From Sulfuriferula nivalis (GTDB lineage Bacteria > Pseudomonadota > Gammaproteobacteria > Burkholderiales > Sulfuriferulaceae), in NCBI RefSeq assembly GCF_009937995.1, contig NZ_AP021881.1:2480001-2544000 (forward strand): a stretch of 64,000 bases of DNA, in the 5' to 3' direction. Positions 36,997 to 52,315 of the stretch are shown in pieces (position 1 is the first letter of the stretch; each line of letters begins with the position of its first letter). The notes under the pieces are model-generated. The model had not been told where the DNA came from, did no database searches, and saw nothing but the letters and a program-made list of their open reading frames with translations. The translations under genes and the position numbers were made by a program.

Positions 36997-37374
36997 TCAC
37001 ACTTTCAAGATTTGAATGATTTCCAGTATTTCTTCACGCAATGCAGAATAATCAAGCGGTGCAGGTGCCGCAACTATCAGTTCCACTACGTCCGTCTGCA
37101 CACAGGCTTGTTCATCAAGACGTTGCCGCGCACCATTAATAGTGAAGCCCTGCTCGTATAACAACTCACGGATACGACGTATCAATAACACTTCATGATG
37201 TTGGTAATAGCGCCGATTACCACGACGCTTCACTGGCTTGAGCTGGGTAAATTCCTGCTCCCAATAACGCAATACATGCGGTTTTACCGCGCACAACTCC
37301 CCCACCTCACCAATGGTAAAGTAACGCTTGGCAGGAATTGCAGGCAATGCCTCAGTTAGCTGGTGTTCCGCCAT
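36997..37374 (-). CDS. MerR-family regulator downstream of ihfA
   Basis: The product has 125 residues from ATG 37374; an upstream TTG (37386) would add four residues. It has an N-terminal winged helix-turn-helix ([26 protein letters not shown], then [23 protein letters not shown]) and a coiled dimerisation helix. It overlaps the ihfA end by 23 bases, the standard last gene of the pheST-ihfA group. Its target and any ligand are unknown; no metal-binding Cys cluster is visible. Confidence 0.9.
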   Translation of the reverse strand: MAEHQLTEALPAIPAKRYFTIGEVGELCAVKPHVLRYWEQEFTQLKPVKRRGNRRYYQHHEVLLIRRIRELLYEQGFTINGARQRLDEQACVQTDVVELIVAAPAPLDYSALREEILEIIQILKV

Positions 37375-37657
37375 AATGCTTATCAACTAAGGTTTTTAAC
37401 TTATTGCTCGGATGAAAAGTCACCACACGACGTGCACTAATAGGCATGTCTTCCCCAGTCTTAGGATTACGTCCTGGACGCTGCGGTTTATCTCGCAACT
37501 GAAAATTACCAAAACCCGACAATTTAACCAAATCACCCGCTTCCAGAGAAGTCCGGATTTCATCAAAAAAGGTTTCTACCATTTCTTTAGCTTCGCGCTT
37601 GTTCAAGCCAACTTCTTCAAATAATAAATCTGCCAATTCGGCTTTAGTCAGTGTCAT
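37352..37657 (-). CDS. ihfA: Integration host factor subunit alpha
   Basis: With IhfB it forms the DNA-bending protein IHF, which shapes promoters (notably sigma-54 ones), recombination sites and the chromosome. The product has 101 residues from ATG 37657; the longer frame lies in the pheT-ihfA gap. It has the DNA-intercalating arm GRNPKTGED (62-70) and the family core [11 protein letters not shown]. It is seven bases after pheT, as in most proteobacteria. Confidence 0.96.
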   Translation of the reverse strand: MTLTKAELADLLFEEVGLNKREAKEMVETFFDEIRTSLEAGDLVKLSGFGNFQLRDKPQRPGRNPKTGEDMPISARRVVTFHPSNKLKTLVDKHYGGTPAN

Positions 37658-37664
37658 TACTACC

Positions 37665-40022
37665 TCAGGAACGCAATTGCGCATTAAATTTTTGTTGTAA
37701 CAAACTCATCAATTGAGCCATGACGGCATCTACTTCTTGGTCTGTCAGCGTCTTTTGATTGTCTTGCATCAGCACACGGAAAGCAAGGCTTTTTTTATCA
37801 GAATCAATACCTTTACCACGGTAGAGATCAAACAGCGCAATATCGATGACGCTCGGTATTTTAGCAGAGAGCATCGCATCCAGTAAGGATTGCGCAGATA
37901 AATTCTGCTCAACTATCACTGCCAAATCTCGACGTACTGATGGCAAACGAGAAATCTCGCCATGTTCAGGCACTTTGGTCGCCAATAATGGTTCGACTGC
38001 CAACTCGAACAGTACAGGCGTGCTGCTTAACCCAAATTTCTGTACCAGCGCAGGATGCAACGCGCCTAACCAACCCAGCTGCACATCACCCAACCATATC
38101 GCAGCGCTTTGACCCGGATGTAAAGCTGGATGCTGTGCCGCTTCAAAACGCACCATTTGTGGTATACACATCGCCACCACATCGGCCTTAACATCATAAA
38201 AATCGACACATTGAGCGGCAACACTCCACTGCTCAGGCATCACATCACCATAAGCCAGACCAGCTATGCGTAATGGTTGAGCATAACCACCGTCCTGCGC
38301 CAAATAACAATGCCCGACTTCCATAATGCGTACACGAGTCTGACGACGATTCAAGTTGGTTTGCAACACATCCAGCAAGCCACCCATTAAAGTCGAACGC
38401 ATCACACTCATATGACTGGCAATCGGGTTTTTTAATGTAACAGGTGTCAGTTCTGGCGCTAAGTCTGCCTCCCATACCGCATCAACGAATCCGTAAGTGA
38501 TAACTTCCTGATAATCACGACCAACCAACACATGACGCAAATTATCCACTGGTCGCGACAATTCAGTATCTGGCAACATGCTCAGTGCTGCCACTGGCGT
38601 GGTCGCAGGGATATTTTCATAACCATAAAGCCGAGCCAACTCTTCTATCAAATCAACTTCTATCGTTAAATCGAAACGATAACTTGGTGGCGTAACTCGA
38701 TATATGTTGCCTTCAGCCACGTAATCAAACTGTGCACGTTGTAGCAAATCACCAACTTGCTCATGTGTAAGGGATACACCCAACACTTTGACTGCGCGCT
38801 CAGGACGTAAACTGATTGCTGCACGCTTGGGCAAATCACCCAGTACTTCTGTGACAGCACTTGCCTCACCGCCACATATAGCTACGATTAACTGTGTTGC
38901 ACGTGCCAATGCGTAGTTGGTCTGTGCATAATCCACGCCACGTTCAAACCGGTGCGCCGCATCGGTGGTCAAATTAAGGCGCCGCGCACGTCCCGCAATA
39001 ATATCAGGCTGGAAAAATGCAGATTCCAGCAACACACTGGTCGTTGTATCACCCACTGCGGTCGCTGCTCCACCCATAATCCCGGCTAAAGCCTGTGCAC
39101 CATTCTGATCAGCGATAACCAGCATATCCTGATCAAGTTGTACGACTTGATCATTCAGCAAAGTCAGCTTTTCATCTGGCAGCGCCATGCGCACATTAAT
39201 GCCGCCATTTAACTTATCCAAATCGAATGCATGTAACGGCTGACCCAGCTCTAACAATACATAATTGGTCACATCTACCACTGGGCTAATTGCACGCACA
39301 CCACTACGACTTAAACGCTCAACCATCCAGTCAGGCGTAACTGCATTCGGGTTAATCCCAGCGATCACTTGCGCACAATATCGTGGGCTTGCATCCTTGG
39401 CCGTGACGACGATTTCAGGCACATCCACAGCGCTTGCTGGTACAGTGTCAAAGGTGGGCAACTGCCATGCTGACGCGGTCAATGCTGCCACTTCTCGAGC
39501 TATGCCAGTCACACTCAAGCAATCGCTACGATTAGGTGTGAGCTTGAGCGTAAACAAATTATCGTTCAGCCGTAGATATTCCCGCACATTCATACCAATA
39601 GGTGCATCGGCGGGCAACAGCCACAAGCCATCGGCTTCATCGGCCATGCCTAATTCACGCGCTGAGCACAACATGCCCATAGACTCCACGCCACGTAATT
39701 TTGCCTTTTTGATTTCAAATTCGGGAAGCTTGGCACCTACCGTCGCGCATAACACTTTGGCATCGGCACAAACATTAGGTGCGCCACACACGATTTGCAA
39801 GGGCGCGTCCGCACCGACATTAACCTGACACACACGCAACCTGTCAGCATCAGGATGAGGCGCAACACTGACCACATGACCCACTACCACACCGGTGAAA
39901 TCAGCCGCAACAGGCTCCATTACTTCAACTTCCAAACCCGCCATCGTCAACAGATGCGACAATGCCGCACTGTCCATGGACGGGTTCACATAACTACGCA
40001 ACCACAATTCAGAAAATTTCAT
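37665..40022 (-). CDS. pheT: Phenylalanine-tRNA ligase, beta subunit
   Basis: With PheS it forms the alpha2-beta2 enzyme that charges tRNA-Phe. The 785-residue product has the N-terminal tRNA-binding OB domain (about 39-150), B3/B4 editing domain (about 210-370), B5 domain (about 400-475), a core domain, and the C-terminal anticodon-binding FDX-ACB domain (about 695-785, [17 protein letters not shown]). Eleven bases separate it from pheS. Confidence 0.97.
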   Translation of the reverse strand: MKFSELWLRSYVNPSMDSAALSHLLTMAGLEVEVMEPVAADFTGVVVGHVVSVAPHPDADRLRVCQVNVGADAPLQIVCGAPNVCADAKVLCATVGAKLPEFEIKKAKLRGVESMGMLCSARELGMADEADGLWLLPADAPIGMNVREYLRLNDNLFTLKLTPNRSDCLSVTGIAREVAALTASAWQLPTFDTVPASAVDVPEIVVTAKDASPRYCAQVIAGINPNAVTPDWMVERLSRSGVRAISPVVDVTNYVLLELGQPLHAFDLDKLNGGINVRMALPDEKLTLLNDQVVQLDQDMLVIADQNGAQALAGIMGGAATAVGDTTTSVLLESAFFQPDIIAGRARRLNLTTDAAHRFERGVDYAQTNYALARATQLIVAICGGEASAVTEVLGDLPKRAAISLRPERAVKVLGVSLTHEQVGDLLQRAQFDYVAEGNIYRVTPPSYRFDLTIEVDLIEELARLYGYENIPATTPVAALSMLPDTELSRPVDNLRHVLVGRDYQEVITYGFVDAVWEADLAPELTPVTLKNPIASHMSVMRSTLMGGLLDVLQTNLNRRQTRVRIMEVGHCYLAQDGGYAQPLRIAGLAYGDVMPEQWSVAAQCVDFYDVKADVVAMCIPQMVRFEAAQHPALHPGQSAAIWLGDVQLGWLGALHPALVQKFGLSSTPVLFELAVEPLLATKVPEHGEISRLPSVRRDLAVIVEQNLSAQSLLDAMLSAKIPSVIDIALFDLYRGKGIDSDKKSLAFRVLMQDNQKTLTDQEVDAVMAQLMSLLQQKFNAQLRS

Positions 40023-40033
40023 GATTACCCAAA

Positions 40034-41029
<996 letters not shown>

Positions 41030-41037
41030 TCACTATG

Positions 41038-41080
41038 GTTTATATTAAGCAACTGTATATATAAATTGTTTAATATAAAC
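41038..41080. repeat. AT-rich inverted repeat just upstream of pheS
   Basis: GTTTATATTAA (41038-41048) and TTAATATAAAC (41070-41080) are perfect 11-base arms with a 21-base loop. It lies between the terminator after rplT and the pheS start, and could be a leader hairpin or a regulator site. Confidence 0.65.
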
Positions 41081-41090
41081 CCGCATAAAC

Positions 41091-41118
41091 AAAAAAGGAG
41101 GCCAGCGGCCTCCTTTTT
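41091..41118 (-). terminator. Terminator between rplT and pheS
   Basis: GGAGGCC and GGCCTCC form a 7-base GC-rich stem with a 3-base loop, with T runs on both sides. It begins about 14 bases after the rplT stop, leaving no room for a Phe leader peptide. It probably ends or reduces the thrS-infC-rpmI-rplT transcript. Confidence 0.85.
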
Positions 41119-41132
41119 CTCTACCCGCGTAT

Positions 41133-41492
41133 TTAAGCAGCCAGTTTTGCTTTAGCTTGTTCAGCCAATAATGCAAATGCTGGTTTATCAAACACAGCCA
41201 AATCAGCCAACACCTTACGGTCCAGCACGATTTCAGCTTTTTTCAGGCCATTCATGAACACGCTATAACGCATACCGCACTGACGTGCAGCCGCATTGAT
41301 ACGCGCAATCCACAATGAACGGAATTGACGCTTCCGTTGACGACGATCGCGGTAAGCATATTGACCCGCTTTCATCACCGCTTGCTTAGCAATACGGTAA
41401 ACGTTTTTACGACGACCACGGTAGCCCTTGGCTTGAACTATGATCTTTTTATGACGCGCACGCGCGGTGACACCACGTTTTACTCTTGGCAT
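41133..41492 (-). CDS. rplT: 50S ribosomal protein L20
   Basis: An early-assembly 23S-binding protein. The 119-residue product has the very basic N-terminus ([29 protein letters not shown]) and the conserved [19 protein letters not shown]. It lies 12 bases after rpmI. In E. coli L20 represses its own rpmI-rplT message; the hairpins before rpmI here would be the place for that. Confidence 0.97.
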   Translation of the reverse strand: MPRVKRGVTARARHKKIIVQAKGYRGRRKNVYRIAKQAVMKAGQYAYRDRRQRKRQFRSLWIARINAAARQCGMRYSVFMNGLKKAEIVLDRKVLADLAVFDKPAFALLAEQAKAKLAA

Positions 41493-41504
41493 TTAAATTC
41501 TCCT

Positions 41505-41702
41505 TTATGCGTAGGGCAACATGGCGCGCACAGAACGCATGTTGGTTGCATCAACCATCAGCGTGCCACGCAATTGGCGCTTGTTCTTGGTCGTTTTCTT
41601 GGTAAGGATGTGGCGTTTGAACGCTTGACCGCGTTTTACACCGCCGTTAGCTAACGCTTTGAAGCGTTTCGCTGCACCCGACTTAGTTTTCATCTTAGGC
41701 AT
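41505..41702 (-). CDS. rpmI: 50S ribosomal protein L35
   Basis: The 65-residue product is highly basic, with the family start [15 protein letters not shown] and [17 protein letters not shown]. It sits between infC and rplT as usual. A structured 126-base gap separates it from infC. Confidence 0.96.
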   Translation of the reverse strand: MPKMKTKSGAAKRFKALANGGVKRGQAFKRHILTKKTTKNKRQLRGTLMVDATNMRSVRAMLPYA

Positions 41703-41777
41703 TACATTACTCCTGAATGGTACACGCTAGGCAGTCTCACTTTGAGACATTTAGGAACCTCCGTATCACCTGTTAAC

Positions 41778-41813
41778 GTTTGGTTTTCAACACCAAACGC
41801 GTTTGTGGCAAAC
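41778..41813. promoter_or_regulatory. Hairpins in the infC-rpmI gap
   Basis: GTTTGGT/ACCAAAC (41778-41798) and GTTTG/CAAAC (41801-41813) form two adjacent stems, and GTCTC/GAGAC lies at about 41734. They precede rpmI on the minus strand. In enterobacteria this position carries the RNA site where L20 represses translation; the assignment here is inferred. Confidence 0.4.
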
Positions 41814-41828
41814 CACACCACAAATTCT

Positions 41829-42347
41829 TTACTTACGCTTAGGCGCGAGCATCATAACCATTTGCCGACCTTCCATTTTTGGAAATTGCTCGACAACTGC
41901 ATGTTCAGCCAAATCAGCCTCAACTCGTTTCAATTGCGCCAAACCAATTTCCTGATGCGCCATTTCGCGACCACGGAAGCGCAAAGTCACTTTTGCTTTA
42001 TCACCTTCCGCCAGGAATTTGATCAGATTACGCAATTTAATCTGGTAATCGCCTTCATCAGTACCCGGGCGGAATTTAATTTCCTTAACCTGTATCTGCT
42101 TTTGCTTCAATTTAGCTTCGTGCTGACGCTTGCTTTGCTGGTATTTAAACTTACCATAATCCATCAAGCGACATACTGGCGGTTTGGCTTGTGGTGCAAT
42201 TTCAACCAGATCCACTTCAGCTTCTTCAGCTAATTTCAACGCTTGTGCTGCCGTGAATATACCCAACGGCTCGCCGTCAACCCCAATCAAACGAATTTCT
42301 GAACCTGTAATTTCGGTATTAATTCGTGTTTCTTTATCCTGAGCGAT
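41829..42347 (-). CDS. infC: Translation initiation factor IF-3, ATC start
   Basis: IF-3 keeps ribosomal subunits apart and checks start codons. No ATG/GTG gives a full protein. The frame reaches ATC at 42345-42347, with AGGAG eight bases ahead, and reads [20 protein letters not shown] before the first ordinary start, matching the usual IF-3 N-terminus. That gives 173 residues, the normal length. A rare start codon lets IF-3 repress its own synthesis, as with ATT in E. coli. An internal start at 42290 would lose 19 conserved residues. Confidence 0.93.
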   Translation of the reverse strand: MAQDKETRINTEITGSEIRLIGVDGEPLGIFTAAQALKLAEEAEVDLVEIAPQAKPPVCRLMDYGKFKYQQSKRQHEAKLKQKQIQVKEIKFRPGTDEGDYQIKLRNLIKFLAEGDKAKVTLRFRGREMAHQEIGLAQLKRVEADLAEHAVVEQFPKMEGRQMVMMLAPKRK

Positions 42348-42391
42348 AGTCGCAACTCCTGTAAATCAAAATACAAGAGGAGTGAGTAAAC

Positions 42392-44311
42392 TCACTCCTC
42401 GCTAGGTTTACGCTGTGCTATTTCAAGCTTCAATTTGGCAACAAAGGCATCTACTGACATTTGACCGAGATCTGCACCATTACGTGCACGCACCGCGACC
42501 ACATCAGCCGCCATTTCTTTATCACCAACAATAAGCTGATAAGGTAGCTTTTGTAAACTATGTTCCCGAATTTTATAGGTTATTTTCTCATTTCTCAAGT
42601 CCAACGTGACATTAATTCCTGCAGCACGTAAATCATCATAGATTTTTTGGGCATACGCGGCCTGATGGTCGGTGATATTCATGACTACAACATGAACTGG
42701 CGCCAACCATAATGGGAAAATGCCCGCATGGTGTTCTATCAAAATACCAATAAAACGCTCCATCGAACCTAATATTGCACGATGCAACATCACCGGAGGT
42801 TTACGTGTATTGTCTTCATCAACGAACTTGGCATCCAGTCGCACAGGCAGATTAAAATCAAGCTGTATCGTGCCACATTGCCACAAACGTCCGAGACTAT
42901 CTTTCAACGTAAACTCTATTTTCGGACCATAAAATGCGCCTTCACCTGGCTGCAAATCATAATCTAGTTTGTTTTGCGTTAACGCAGCAGCCAAAGCTGC
43001 TTCTGCCTTGTCCCATGTTTCGTCAGTTCCCACACGTTTTACTGGACGTGTAGAAAGCTTGACCAGCATCTCGTCAAAGCCAAAATCAGCATATACCTTT
43101 TGCAGCATGACAATAAAGTCAGCCACTTCAGATTCAATCTGCGCTTCGGTACAGAAAATGTGCGCATCATCCTGAGTAAATCCTCGCACCCGCATCAATC
43201 CATGCAGTGATCCAGAAGGCTCATTCCGATGACACGAACCGAATTCAGCCAGACGCATAGGCAGATCACGATAGCTATGCAGACCATGATTAAACACTTG
43301 CACGTGACCAGGACAGTTCATCGGCTTGACCGCATATTCACGGTTTTCCGAAGACGTTGTGAACATGTTGTCGCGATAGTTTTCCCAATGACCGGATTTC
43401 TCCCACATGTGCCTGTCCATAACAGTCGGAGTACGGATTTCCTGATAATTGTATTCACGGAACTTGTCACGCATATACTTCTCAATCTGCTGCCAGATTG
43501 ACCAGCCATTAGGGTGCCAGAACACCATACCTGGTGCCTCGTCCTGCATATGAAACAGGTCGAGCTGCTTGGCCAATTTACGGTGGTCGCGCTTATCGGC
43601 TTCTTCCAAACGATGTAAATAAGTGTCTAAATCTTCTTTCTTAGCCCAAGCCGTACCATATATTCGTTGTAACATCTCATTGCGATGATCGCCACGCCAG
43701 TAAGCACCGGCCAACTTCATCAGCTTAAAGTGTTTTAACTTACCCGTTGATGGAACATGAGGCCCACGGCACAAATCAGTAAAGTTTCCCTCACTATAAA
43801 GAGAAACCTCATCACCAACTGGTATAGCTTCAATAAGCTCAGCTTTATAAACCTCACCAAAGCTTTTAAAATAATTTATTGCCTCGTCTCGCGGCATCAC
43901 GCTGCGCGAGACCACTTCATCCAACTTTGCCAATTCCACCATCTTTTTTTCTATGGCTAGCAAATCTTCAGGCGTAAATGGGCGTTTATAAGCAAAGTCG
44001 TAATAAAAACCATCTTCTATCACAGGACCTATAGTCACTTGCGCATCCGGAAACAAAGATTTCACCGCGTAAGCTAATAAATGCGCAGTTGAGTGACGTA
44101 TCACTTCCAGACCATCAGCATCTTTGTCTGTCACTATAGCCAATTGCACATCAGCTTCAATTAAATGGCTAGTATCCACCAAACGTCCGTCTACGCGACC
44201 AGCTAAAGCGGCCTTAGCCAACCCTGCTCCGATGGAAGCAGCGACACCAGCAACTGTTACTGGCTTATCAAACTCACGAACTGAGCCATCTGGTAAAGTA
44301 ATGTGCAACAT
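42392..44311 (-). CDS. thrS: Threonine-tRNA ligase
   Basis: Charges tRNA-Thr. The 639-residue product has the TGS domain (1-61), editing domain with [11 protein letters not shown] (about 73-83), class II catalytic core ([57 protein letters not shown]) and C-terminal anticodon-binding domain (about 540-639). It is the first large gene of the translation operon. A terminator hairpin lies 20 bases before its start, with a possible leader peptide further up. Confidence 0.97.
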   Translation of the reverse strand: MLHITLPDGSVREFDKPVTVAGVAASIGAGLAKAALAGRVDGRLVDTSHLIEADVQLAIVTDKDADGLEVIRHSTAHLLAYAVKSLFPDAQVTIGPVIEDGFYYDFAYKRPFTPEDLLAIEKKMVELAKLDEVVSRSVMPRDEAINYFKSFGEVYKAELIEAIPVGDEVSLYSEGNFTDLCRGPHVPSTGKLKHFKLMKLAGAYWRGDHRNEMLQRIYGTAWAKKEDLDTYLHRLEEADKRDHRKLAKQLDLFHMQDEAPGMVFWHPNGWSIWQQIEKYMRDKFREYNYQEIRTPTVMDRHMWEKSGHWENYRDNMFTTSSENREYAVKPMNCPGHVQVFNHGLHSYRDLPMRLAEFGSCHRNEPSGSLHGLMRVRGFTQDDAHIFCTEAQIESEVADFIVMLQKVYADFGFDEMLVKLSTRPVKRVGTDETWDKAEAALAAALTQNKLDYDLQPGEGAFYGPKIEFTLKDSLGRLWQCGTIQLDFNLPVRLDAKFVDEDNTRKPPVMLHRAILGSMERFIGILIEHHAGIFPLWLAPVHVVVMNITDHQAAYAQKIYDDLRAAGINVTLDLRNEKITYKIREHSLQKLPYQLIVGDKEMAADVVAVRARNGADLGQMSVDAFVAKLKLEIAQRKPSEE

Positions 44312-44330
44312 AATTTCTCCGATAGAAAAT

Positions 44331-44354
44331 AAAAAAGCGCGGACTCGCCGCGCT
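44331..44354 (-). terminator. Terminator/attenuator directly upstream of thrS
   Basis: On the minus strand AGCGCGG, loop CGAGT, CCGCGCT, then six T form an intrinsic terminator ending about 20 bases before the thrS start, with the thrS ribosome-binding site (GGAG) right after it. Placed here it can only act as a leader attenuator, or as the end of the upstream tRNA-Val transcript with thrS read-through. Confidence 0.8.
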
Positions 44355-44383
44355 CTTTAGTCACAATTTAATTGTGAAATAAT

Positions 44384-44437
44384 TTAGATAGCTACGCGAC
44401 TCAATAATTTTATAAACAAACTAGTTCGCGGTGTCAT
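44384..44437 (-). promoter_or_regulatory. Candidate leader peptide of thrS (17 codons)
   Basis: ATG 44437 is preceded by AAAGG with a seven-base spacer and encodes MTPRTSLFIKLLSRVAI, then TAA. Two of the first five residues are Thr. A palindrome (TCACAATT/AATTGTGA) and then the terminator at 44331-44354 follow. CCGCG in the peptide's early codons could pair with CGCGG of the terminator stem and act as antiterminator. The layout is that of ribosome-mediated attenuation; this is inferred, and chance is possible for so short a frame. Confidence 0.45.
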
Positions 44438-44478
44438 AACGCTACCTTTCTATCTTACACAAATAATTTCTAATCTAA

Positions 44479-44555
44479 TGGTAGGCAGTAGCAGACTCGA
44501 ACTGCTGACCCCTTGGATGTCGACCAAGTGCTCTAACCAACTGAGCTAACCGCCT
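44479..44555 (-). tRNA. tRNA-Val(GAC)
   Basis: A 77-base gene with CCA encoded. Acceptor AGGCGGT/ACTGCCT, D-arm GCTCAGTTGGTTAGAGC, anticodon stem-loop CTTGG-TCGACAT-CCAAG (anticodon GAC), T-arm AGCAGTTCGAGTCTGCT. It lies directly upstream of the thrS leader on the same strand and may be co-transcribed with it. Confidence 0.94.
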
Positions 44556-44592
44556 GAAACAAGAGGAGCATTATACTGCAAAAGCAGATTGG

Positions 44593-45486
44593 CTACAACT
44601 CGCGTACCAACCGAAAACCCATATTAACATCCAACTCATCTCGCAAGCGAGACCAGCGCGCAGCACTTCTTGCTGCTATAGCTGGATCAAACCATGACCC
44701 ACCCTTGATTACGATACGTTGGTTTTTACCACCCGGCTCAATCTGATGTGCGTCACGCGGCGTTTTAGTATGGTCCGGCAACCACGGAGTCGCGGTGATT
44801 TCCCAGACATTTCCATGCACATCGTGCAAACCCCAAACATTAGCAGGCTTAGAGCCTACTTCCATCGCCCAGCGCATGGCTGCACACTTTGGGAAAAAAG
44901 ACCATTTCTTTTCGGTCACATCAGGCATCGGCAAGTTAGGTTTAAATAAGACATCCTTACACGTTGCCATATCACCCATATTAAATGCAGTCTGAGTACC
45001 AGCACGTGCGGCATACTCCCACTCAGCTTCGGTAGGCAGACGGTATAGCTGCCCCGTCTGTTTATTTAACCAAGAGATATATCGCAATATATCGGCTGTT
45101 CGTACATTAACAATAGGCTCACGACCTTTAGGCCAGATCAATTCACGCTCAGGACGAAAACCCGTGGCATCAGCAAACTCAGCCCACTCCTCTGCCGTAA
45201 CCGTAAAACGTCCAATTGCATACGAACGAGTCACTTGTATGTAACATTGCGGTGATTCATTGACGTCATGACCCAACTCATTGGCAGGAGACCCTATCTC
45301 AAACCAGCCTGTAGGTATAACCGTCATCTCTGGCGCTTTAATACCCAGATCATGTAACGTATCGCTAAAATAAACAGACAAGCCAACCGATTGCGCTGCA
45401 TCTTGCTGTGCAGCACGTAGCTGCGAGGCTGTCATCTCATGGGATAACACCACGGATGGATCAATACCTTGCATCACCACATTCAT
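44593..45486 (-). CDS. SUMF1/formylglycine-generating-enzyme-fold protein
   Basis: The product has 297 residues. The SUMF1 fold is shown by VIPTGWFEIGSPANE, RFTVTAEEWAEFADATGF, YRLPTEAEWEYAARAGT, LHDVHGNVWEIT, VIKGGSWFDPA and the end GFRLVREL. Family members modify sulfatases or act as accessory enzymes or scaffolds; no sulfatase gene is nearby and I see no specific catalytic Cys pair that would prove formylglycine activity. It has no signal peptide. It follows ppa, with a terminator between them. Confidence 0.8.
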   Translation of the reverse strand: MNVVMQGIDPSVVLSHEMTASQLRAAQQDAAQSVGLSVYFSDTLHDLGIKAPEMTVIPTGWFEIGSPANELGHDVNESPQCYIQVTRSYAIGRFTVTAEEWAEFADATGFRPERELIWPKGREPIVNVRTADILRYISWLNKQTGQLYRLPTEAEWEYAARAGTQTAFNMGDMATCKDVLFKPNLPMPDVTEKKWSFFPKCAAMRWAMEVGSKPANVWGLHDVHGNVWEITATPWLPDHTKTPRDAHQIEPGGKNQRIVIKGGSWFDPAIAARSAARWSRLRDELDVNMGFRLVREL

Positions 45487-45504
45487 ATTCCACCCTTAAA
45501 TAAA

Positions 45505-45528
45505 AAAGACACCGATACCGGTGTCTTT
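45505..45528 (-). terminator. Terminator after ppa
   Basis: AAAGACACC and GGTGTCTTT form a 9-base stem with a 6-base loop, followed on the minus strand by a T run. It lies about 20 bases after the ppa stop. Confidence 0.85.
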
Positions 45529-45547
45529 AAGATTAACCACAACAGAA

Positions 45548-46078
45548 TTAAGCCGCTTGATAACGCGCCACACCTGCCATAATTTCAGCTTTCGCTTCAT
45601 CAACACCAACCCAATCTTCGACCTTGACCCACTTACCAGGTTCCAAATCTTTATAGTGTTCAAAGAAATGAGCGATTTGTGCCAAAGTTAAGGTAGGCAA
45701 ATCTTGCACAGACTGGACAGTTTTATACAAACTACTTAGCTTTTCAACAGGAACGGCAACTAATTTCGCATCAAATCCTGCTTCGTCACTCATCTTCAGC
45801 ATACCTAAAGTACGGCAACGCACTACTACGCCAGGCATGAGCGGGAATGGAGTAATCACCAACACATCAACAGGATCGCCATCATCGGACAATGTTTGTG
45901 GAATATACCCATAATTACATGGGTAATGCATAGCGGTAGACATAAAGCGATCAACAAAAATAGCACCACTATCTTTGTCCACTTCATATTTAATCGGCGC
46001 ACCATTCATAGGGATTTCAATCACCACATTAAAGTCATTAGGTAAATCCTTACCTGCTGCAACCTGATTTAAGCTCAT
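45548..46078 (-). CDS. ppa: Inorganic pyrophosphatase (family I)
   Basis: Hydrolyses pyrophosphate in the cytoplasm and so drives biosynthesis. The 176-residue product has family I motifs: [29 protein letters not shown], the metal-binding [11 protein letters not shown], and later the [12 protein letters not shown] segment. Terminator downstream at 45505. Confidence 0.97.
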   Translation of the reverse strand: MSLNQVAAGKDLPNDFNVVIEIPMNGAPIKYEVDKDSGAIFVDRFMSTAMHYPCNYGYIPQTLSDDGDPVDVLVITPFPLMPGVVVRCRTLGMLKMSDEAGFDAKLVAVPVEKLSSLYKTVQSVQDLPTLTLAQIAHFFEHYKDLEPGKWVKVEDWVGVDEAKAEIMAGVARYQAA

Positions 46079-46118
46079 GTTATTGCCTTTGCTAACTAGT
46101 TAAATTGTGAATTATAAC

Positions 46119-46493
46119 TTATCTCAATACGCCATCGAGATAAAACCAGCGCCCTTCTTCGAAAACAAACTGACTAATTTCATGTAAACGATATGCACGT
46201 CCTGAAATTTTATAGCGTGCTATAAACTCCACCACAGCGTGAGTATCATCTTGCTGTTGGTGTTTTACAATTTTCAGACCTAACCACTTTGCCTCATCCT
46301 CATCAAGAAACCTAGGCCTTGTTCTTAGATGCCATGTAGCGAGCAGATATGCCTCATTTTTAATCGCATATGCAGTGTAACGAGATCGCATTAACTGCTC
46401 GGCAGTCTGTGCAGCCATGCCTGCAATATAACAACCACAACAATCAACCAAGTACACACCAGAACCGCACGGACAAAGCGCTTGCTTACTCAT
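46119..46493 (-). CDS. YchJ-like (UPF0225) protein with SEC-C-type metal site
   Basis: The product has 124 residues from ATG 46493; an upstream TTG would add five. The N-terminus has CPCGSG and DCCGCYI, a SEC-C-like zinc site, then the family body (AEQLMRSRYTAYAIKNEAYLLATWH and VVEFIARYKISGRAYRLHEISQFVFEEGRWFYLDG). The function of the family is not established. It overlaps the end of the small lipoprotein gene by 8 bases. Confidence 0.85.
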   Translation of the reverse strand: MSKQALCPCGSGVYLVDCCGCYIAGMAAQTAEQLMRSRYTAYAIKNEAYLLATWHLRTRPRFLDEDEAKWLGLKIVKHQQQDDTHAVVEFIARYKISGRAYRLHEISQFVFEEGRWFYLDGVLR

Positions 46494-46698
46494 GGGTTTG
46501 CTGTTCAATTGCTTTGCGCTGAGCCTCAGCCTGTTGATCCATTTGCTGACTAACCTGTTTCGCTTGATCTAACGCTTGTCGCTGTGTATCAAACAATCTG
46601 TCATTGTTTGCCGTTTTAGGCACAGGCTTAGGAATATCAGGTGAATTGCAACCCGCAATAAAAAACACCAATAGCAAAACAATACTTCTCATCAACAT
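46486..46698 (-). CDS. Small lipoprotein
   Basis: The product has 70 residues, with a lipobox FFIAGC (Cys17) after a hydrophobic stretch, then a short charged, Gln-rich coil (RQALDQAKQVSQQMDQQAEAQRKAIEQQ). It is probably membrane-anchored by lipid. Function unknown. It is the first gene after the rRNA operon terminator and overlaps the YchJ-like gene. Confidence 0.75.
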   Translation of the reverse strand: MLMRSIVLLLVFFIAGCNSPDIPKPVPKTANNDRLFDTQRQALDQAKQVSQQMDQQAEAQRKAIEQQTHE

Positions 46699-46782
46699 GA
46701 TAAGTCCAATAGCACATAAAATTGACAGGGTAATCCATTCAATCTATTAGATCAATCCAAGCTAATTAAATCCACAAGCAAT

Positions 46783-46817
46783 AAAAAACCCCCACCAGAT
46801 AACTGGAGGGGGTTTTT
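46783..46817 (-). terminator. rRNA operon terminator
   Basis: A near-perfect stem built on CCCCCACCAG/CTGGAGGGGG, flanked by A and T runs, just after the 5S gene in the direction of transcription. Confidence 0.9.
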
Positions 46818-46827
46818 AGAATGGGGA

Positions 46828-46942
46828 GTCTGACGATGACCTACTTTCACATGGGTAATCCACACTATCATTGGCGCAGTCTCGTTTCACGGCTCTGTTC
46901 GGGATGGGAAGAGGTGGTTCCAAGACGCTATTGTCGTCAGAC
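46828..46942 (-). rRNA. rrf: 5S ribosomal RNA
   Basis: About 115 bases with the 5S core CCCATCCCGAACAG and CGCCAATGATAGTG, and matching ends (GTCTGACGAC / GTCATCGTCAGAC). Ends approximate. Confidence 0.93.
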
Positions 46943-47057
46943 GTAAGGGGTGAGATGCTGATTAAATCAACATCTCTTATCTGGAAGAAGTAAAGTCAGG
47001 TTTTAGACTGCATGTCTTATAACACTCGTCACACTAACCTCATACTTAAGGTTATAG

Positions 47058-49940
<2,883 letters not shown>

Positions 49941-49950
49941 TATAACCTTA

Positions 49951-50249
49951 AGTCTCTGTCGCCAGAGCTTTCAGTCATAGGTTAGTGCAACGTTTGTGTT
50001 GCCAACTCGGTTCGACTAAGTTCCAAGTTGGTTTGATACAATCTAAAACCCATTTCGTCAATTCGCTTCTCAACAAGGCTTGCACCTGGTCAATCCACTT
50101 ATCAACAACTTTACTTCTTCCATTTTTTTAAAGAGCATTTACACTTAAAGTGTAAGGTCTAGGGTGTTTGCTTTGTTTTTCATGCAACACGCTACACCTG
50201 ACACTTCAGGTCTTCGCTTCCTAACAGTTTTACTTCGCACTAAGGTGAG
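49951..50249 (-). other. tRNA-Ala to 23S spacer
   Basis: About 300 bases of transcribed spacer. It contains a boxA-like GCTCTTTAA (minus strand, near 50130-50138), as expected for rRNA antitermination. No gene is seen. Confidence 0.7.
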
Positions 50250-50325
50250 TGGTGGAGGATAACGGGATCGAACCGTTGACCCTCTGCTTGCAAAGCAGAT
50301 GCTCTCCCAGCTGAGCTAATCCCCC
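50250..50325 (-). tRNA. tRNA-Ala(TGC)
   Basis: A 76-base gene in the 16S-23S spacer. Acceptor GGGGGAT/ATCCTCC, anticodon loop TTTGCAA (anticodon TGC), T-loop TTCGATC, CCA encoded. Confidence 0.96.
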
Positions 50326-50334
50326 ATTCATTCT

Positions 50335-50411
50335 TGGTGGGTCTGGTTGGGCTCGAACCAACGACCCCCGCGTTATCAACACGGTGCTCTAACCAACTGA
50401 GCTACAGACCC
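50335..50411 (-). tRNA. tRNA-Ile(GAT)
   Basis: A 77-base gene in the 16S-23S spacer. Acceptor GGGTCTG/CAGACCC, anticodon loop TTGATAA (anticodon GAT), CCA encoded. Standard Ile-Ala order. Confidence 0.96.
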
Positions 50412-50540
50412 TTTGACAGGTCTGGTCGTGTGAGGCTGCTTGAGTCGCGTTGCTCTGCTTGTCTCAGGCTTTGCCTTGCCGCGCCATTCCTTGTGCGTCG
50501 CTGACAATCGATAAGTGTGAGTATTTACTGACGGTTACTC

Positions 50541-52080
<1,540 letters not shown>

Positions 52081-52254
52081 TAATTCCTGTTGTGCTACTC
52101 GCTACATAAATGCAACTTTCGCTTGTCGCTTGCTTACATATTTCTATTTCAGCATGCGTATTTACTACTTTTAGTTTCGTTTCAGTACAGCACCAGTTGC
52201 CCAGTACCGCACCAAACTCACCGCAGTAAATACCCACACTTATCGATTGTCTTC

Positions 52255-52266
52255 TTGTTAAAGAGC
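52255..52266 (-). promoter_or_regulatory. boxA antitermination element of the rRNA leader
   Basis: On the minus strand GCTCTTTAACAA matches the boxA consensus bound by NusB-S10, between the promoter and 16S. Confidence 0.75.
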
Positions 52267-52315
52267 GTTTGCTGCTTGGTCATTCGCGCTTTGCTGCGCT
52301 AACAACGAGGTGCGA

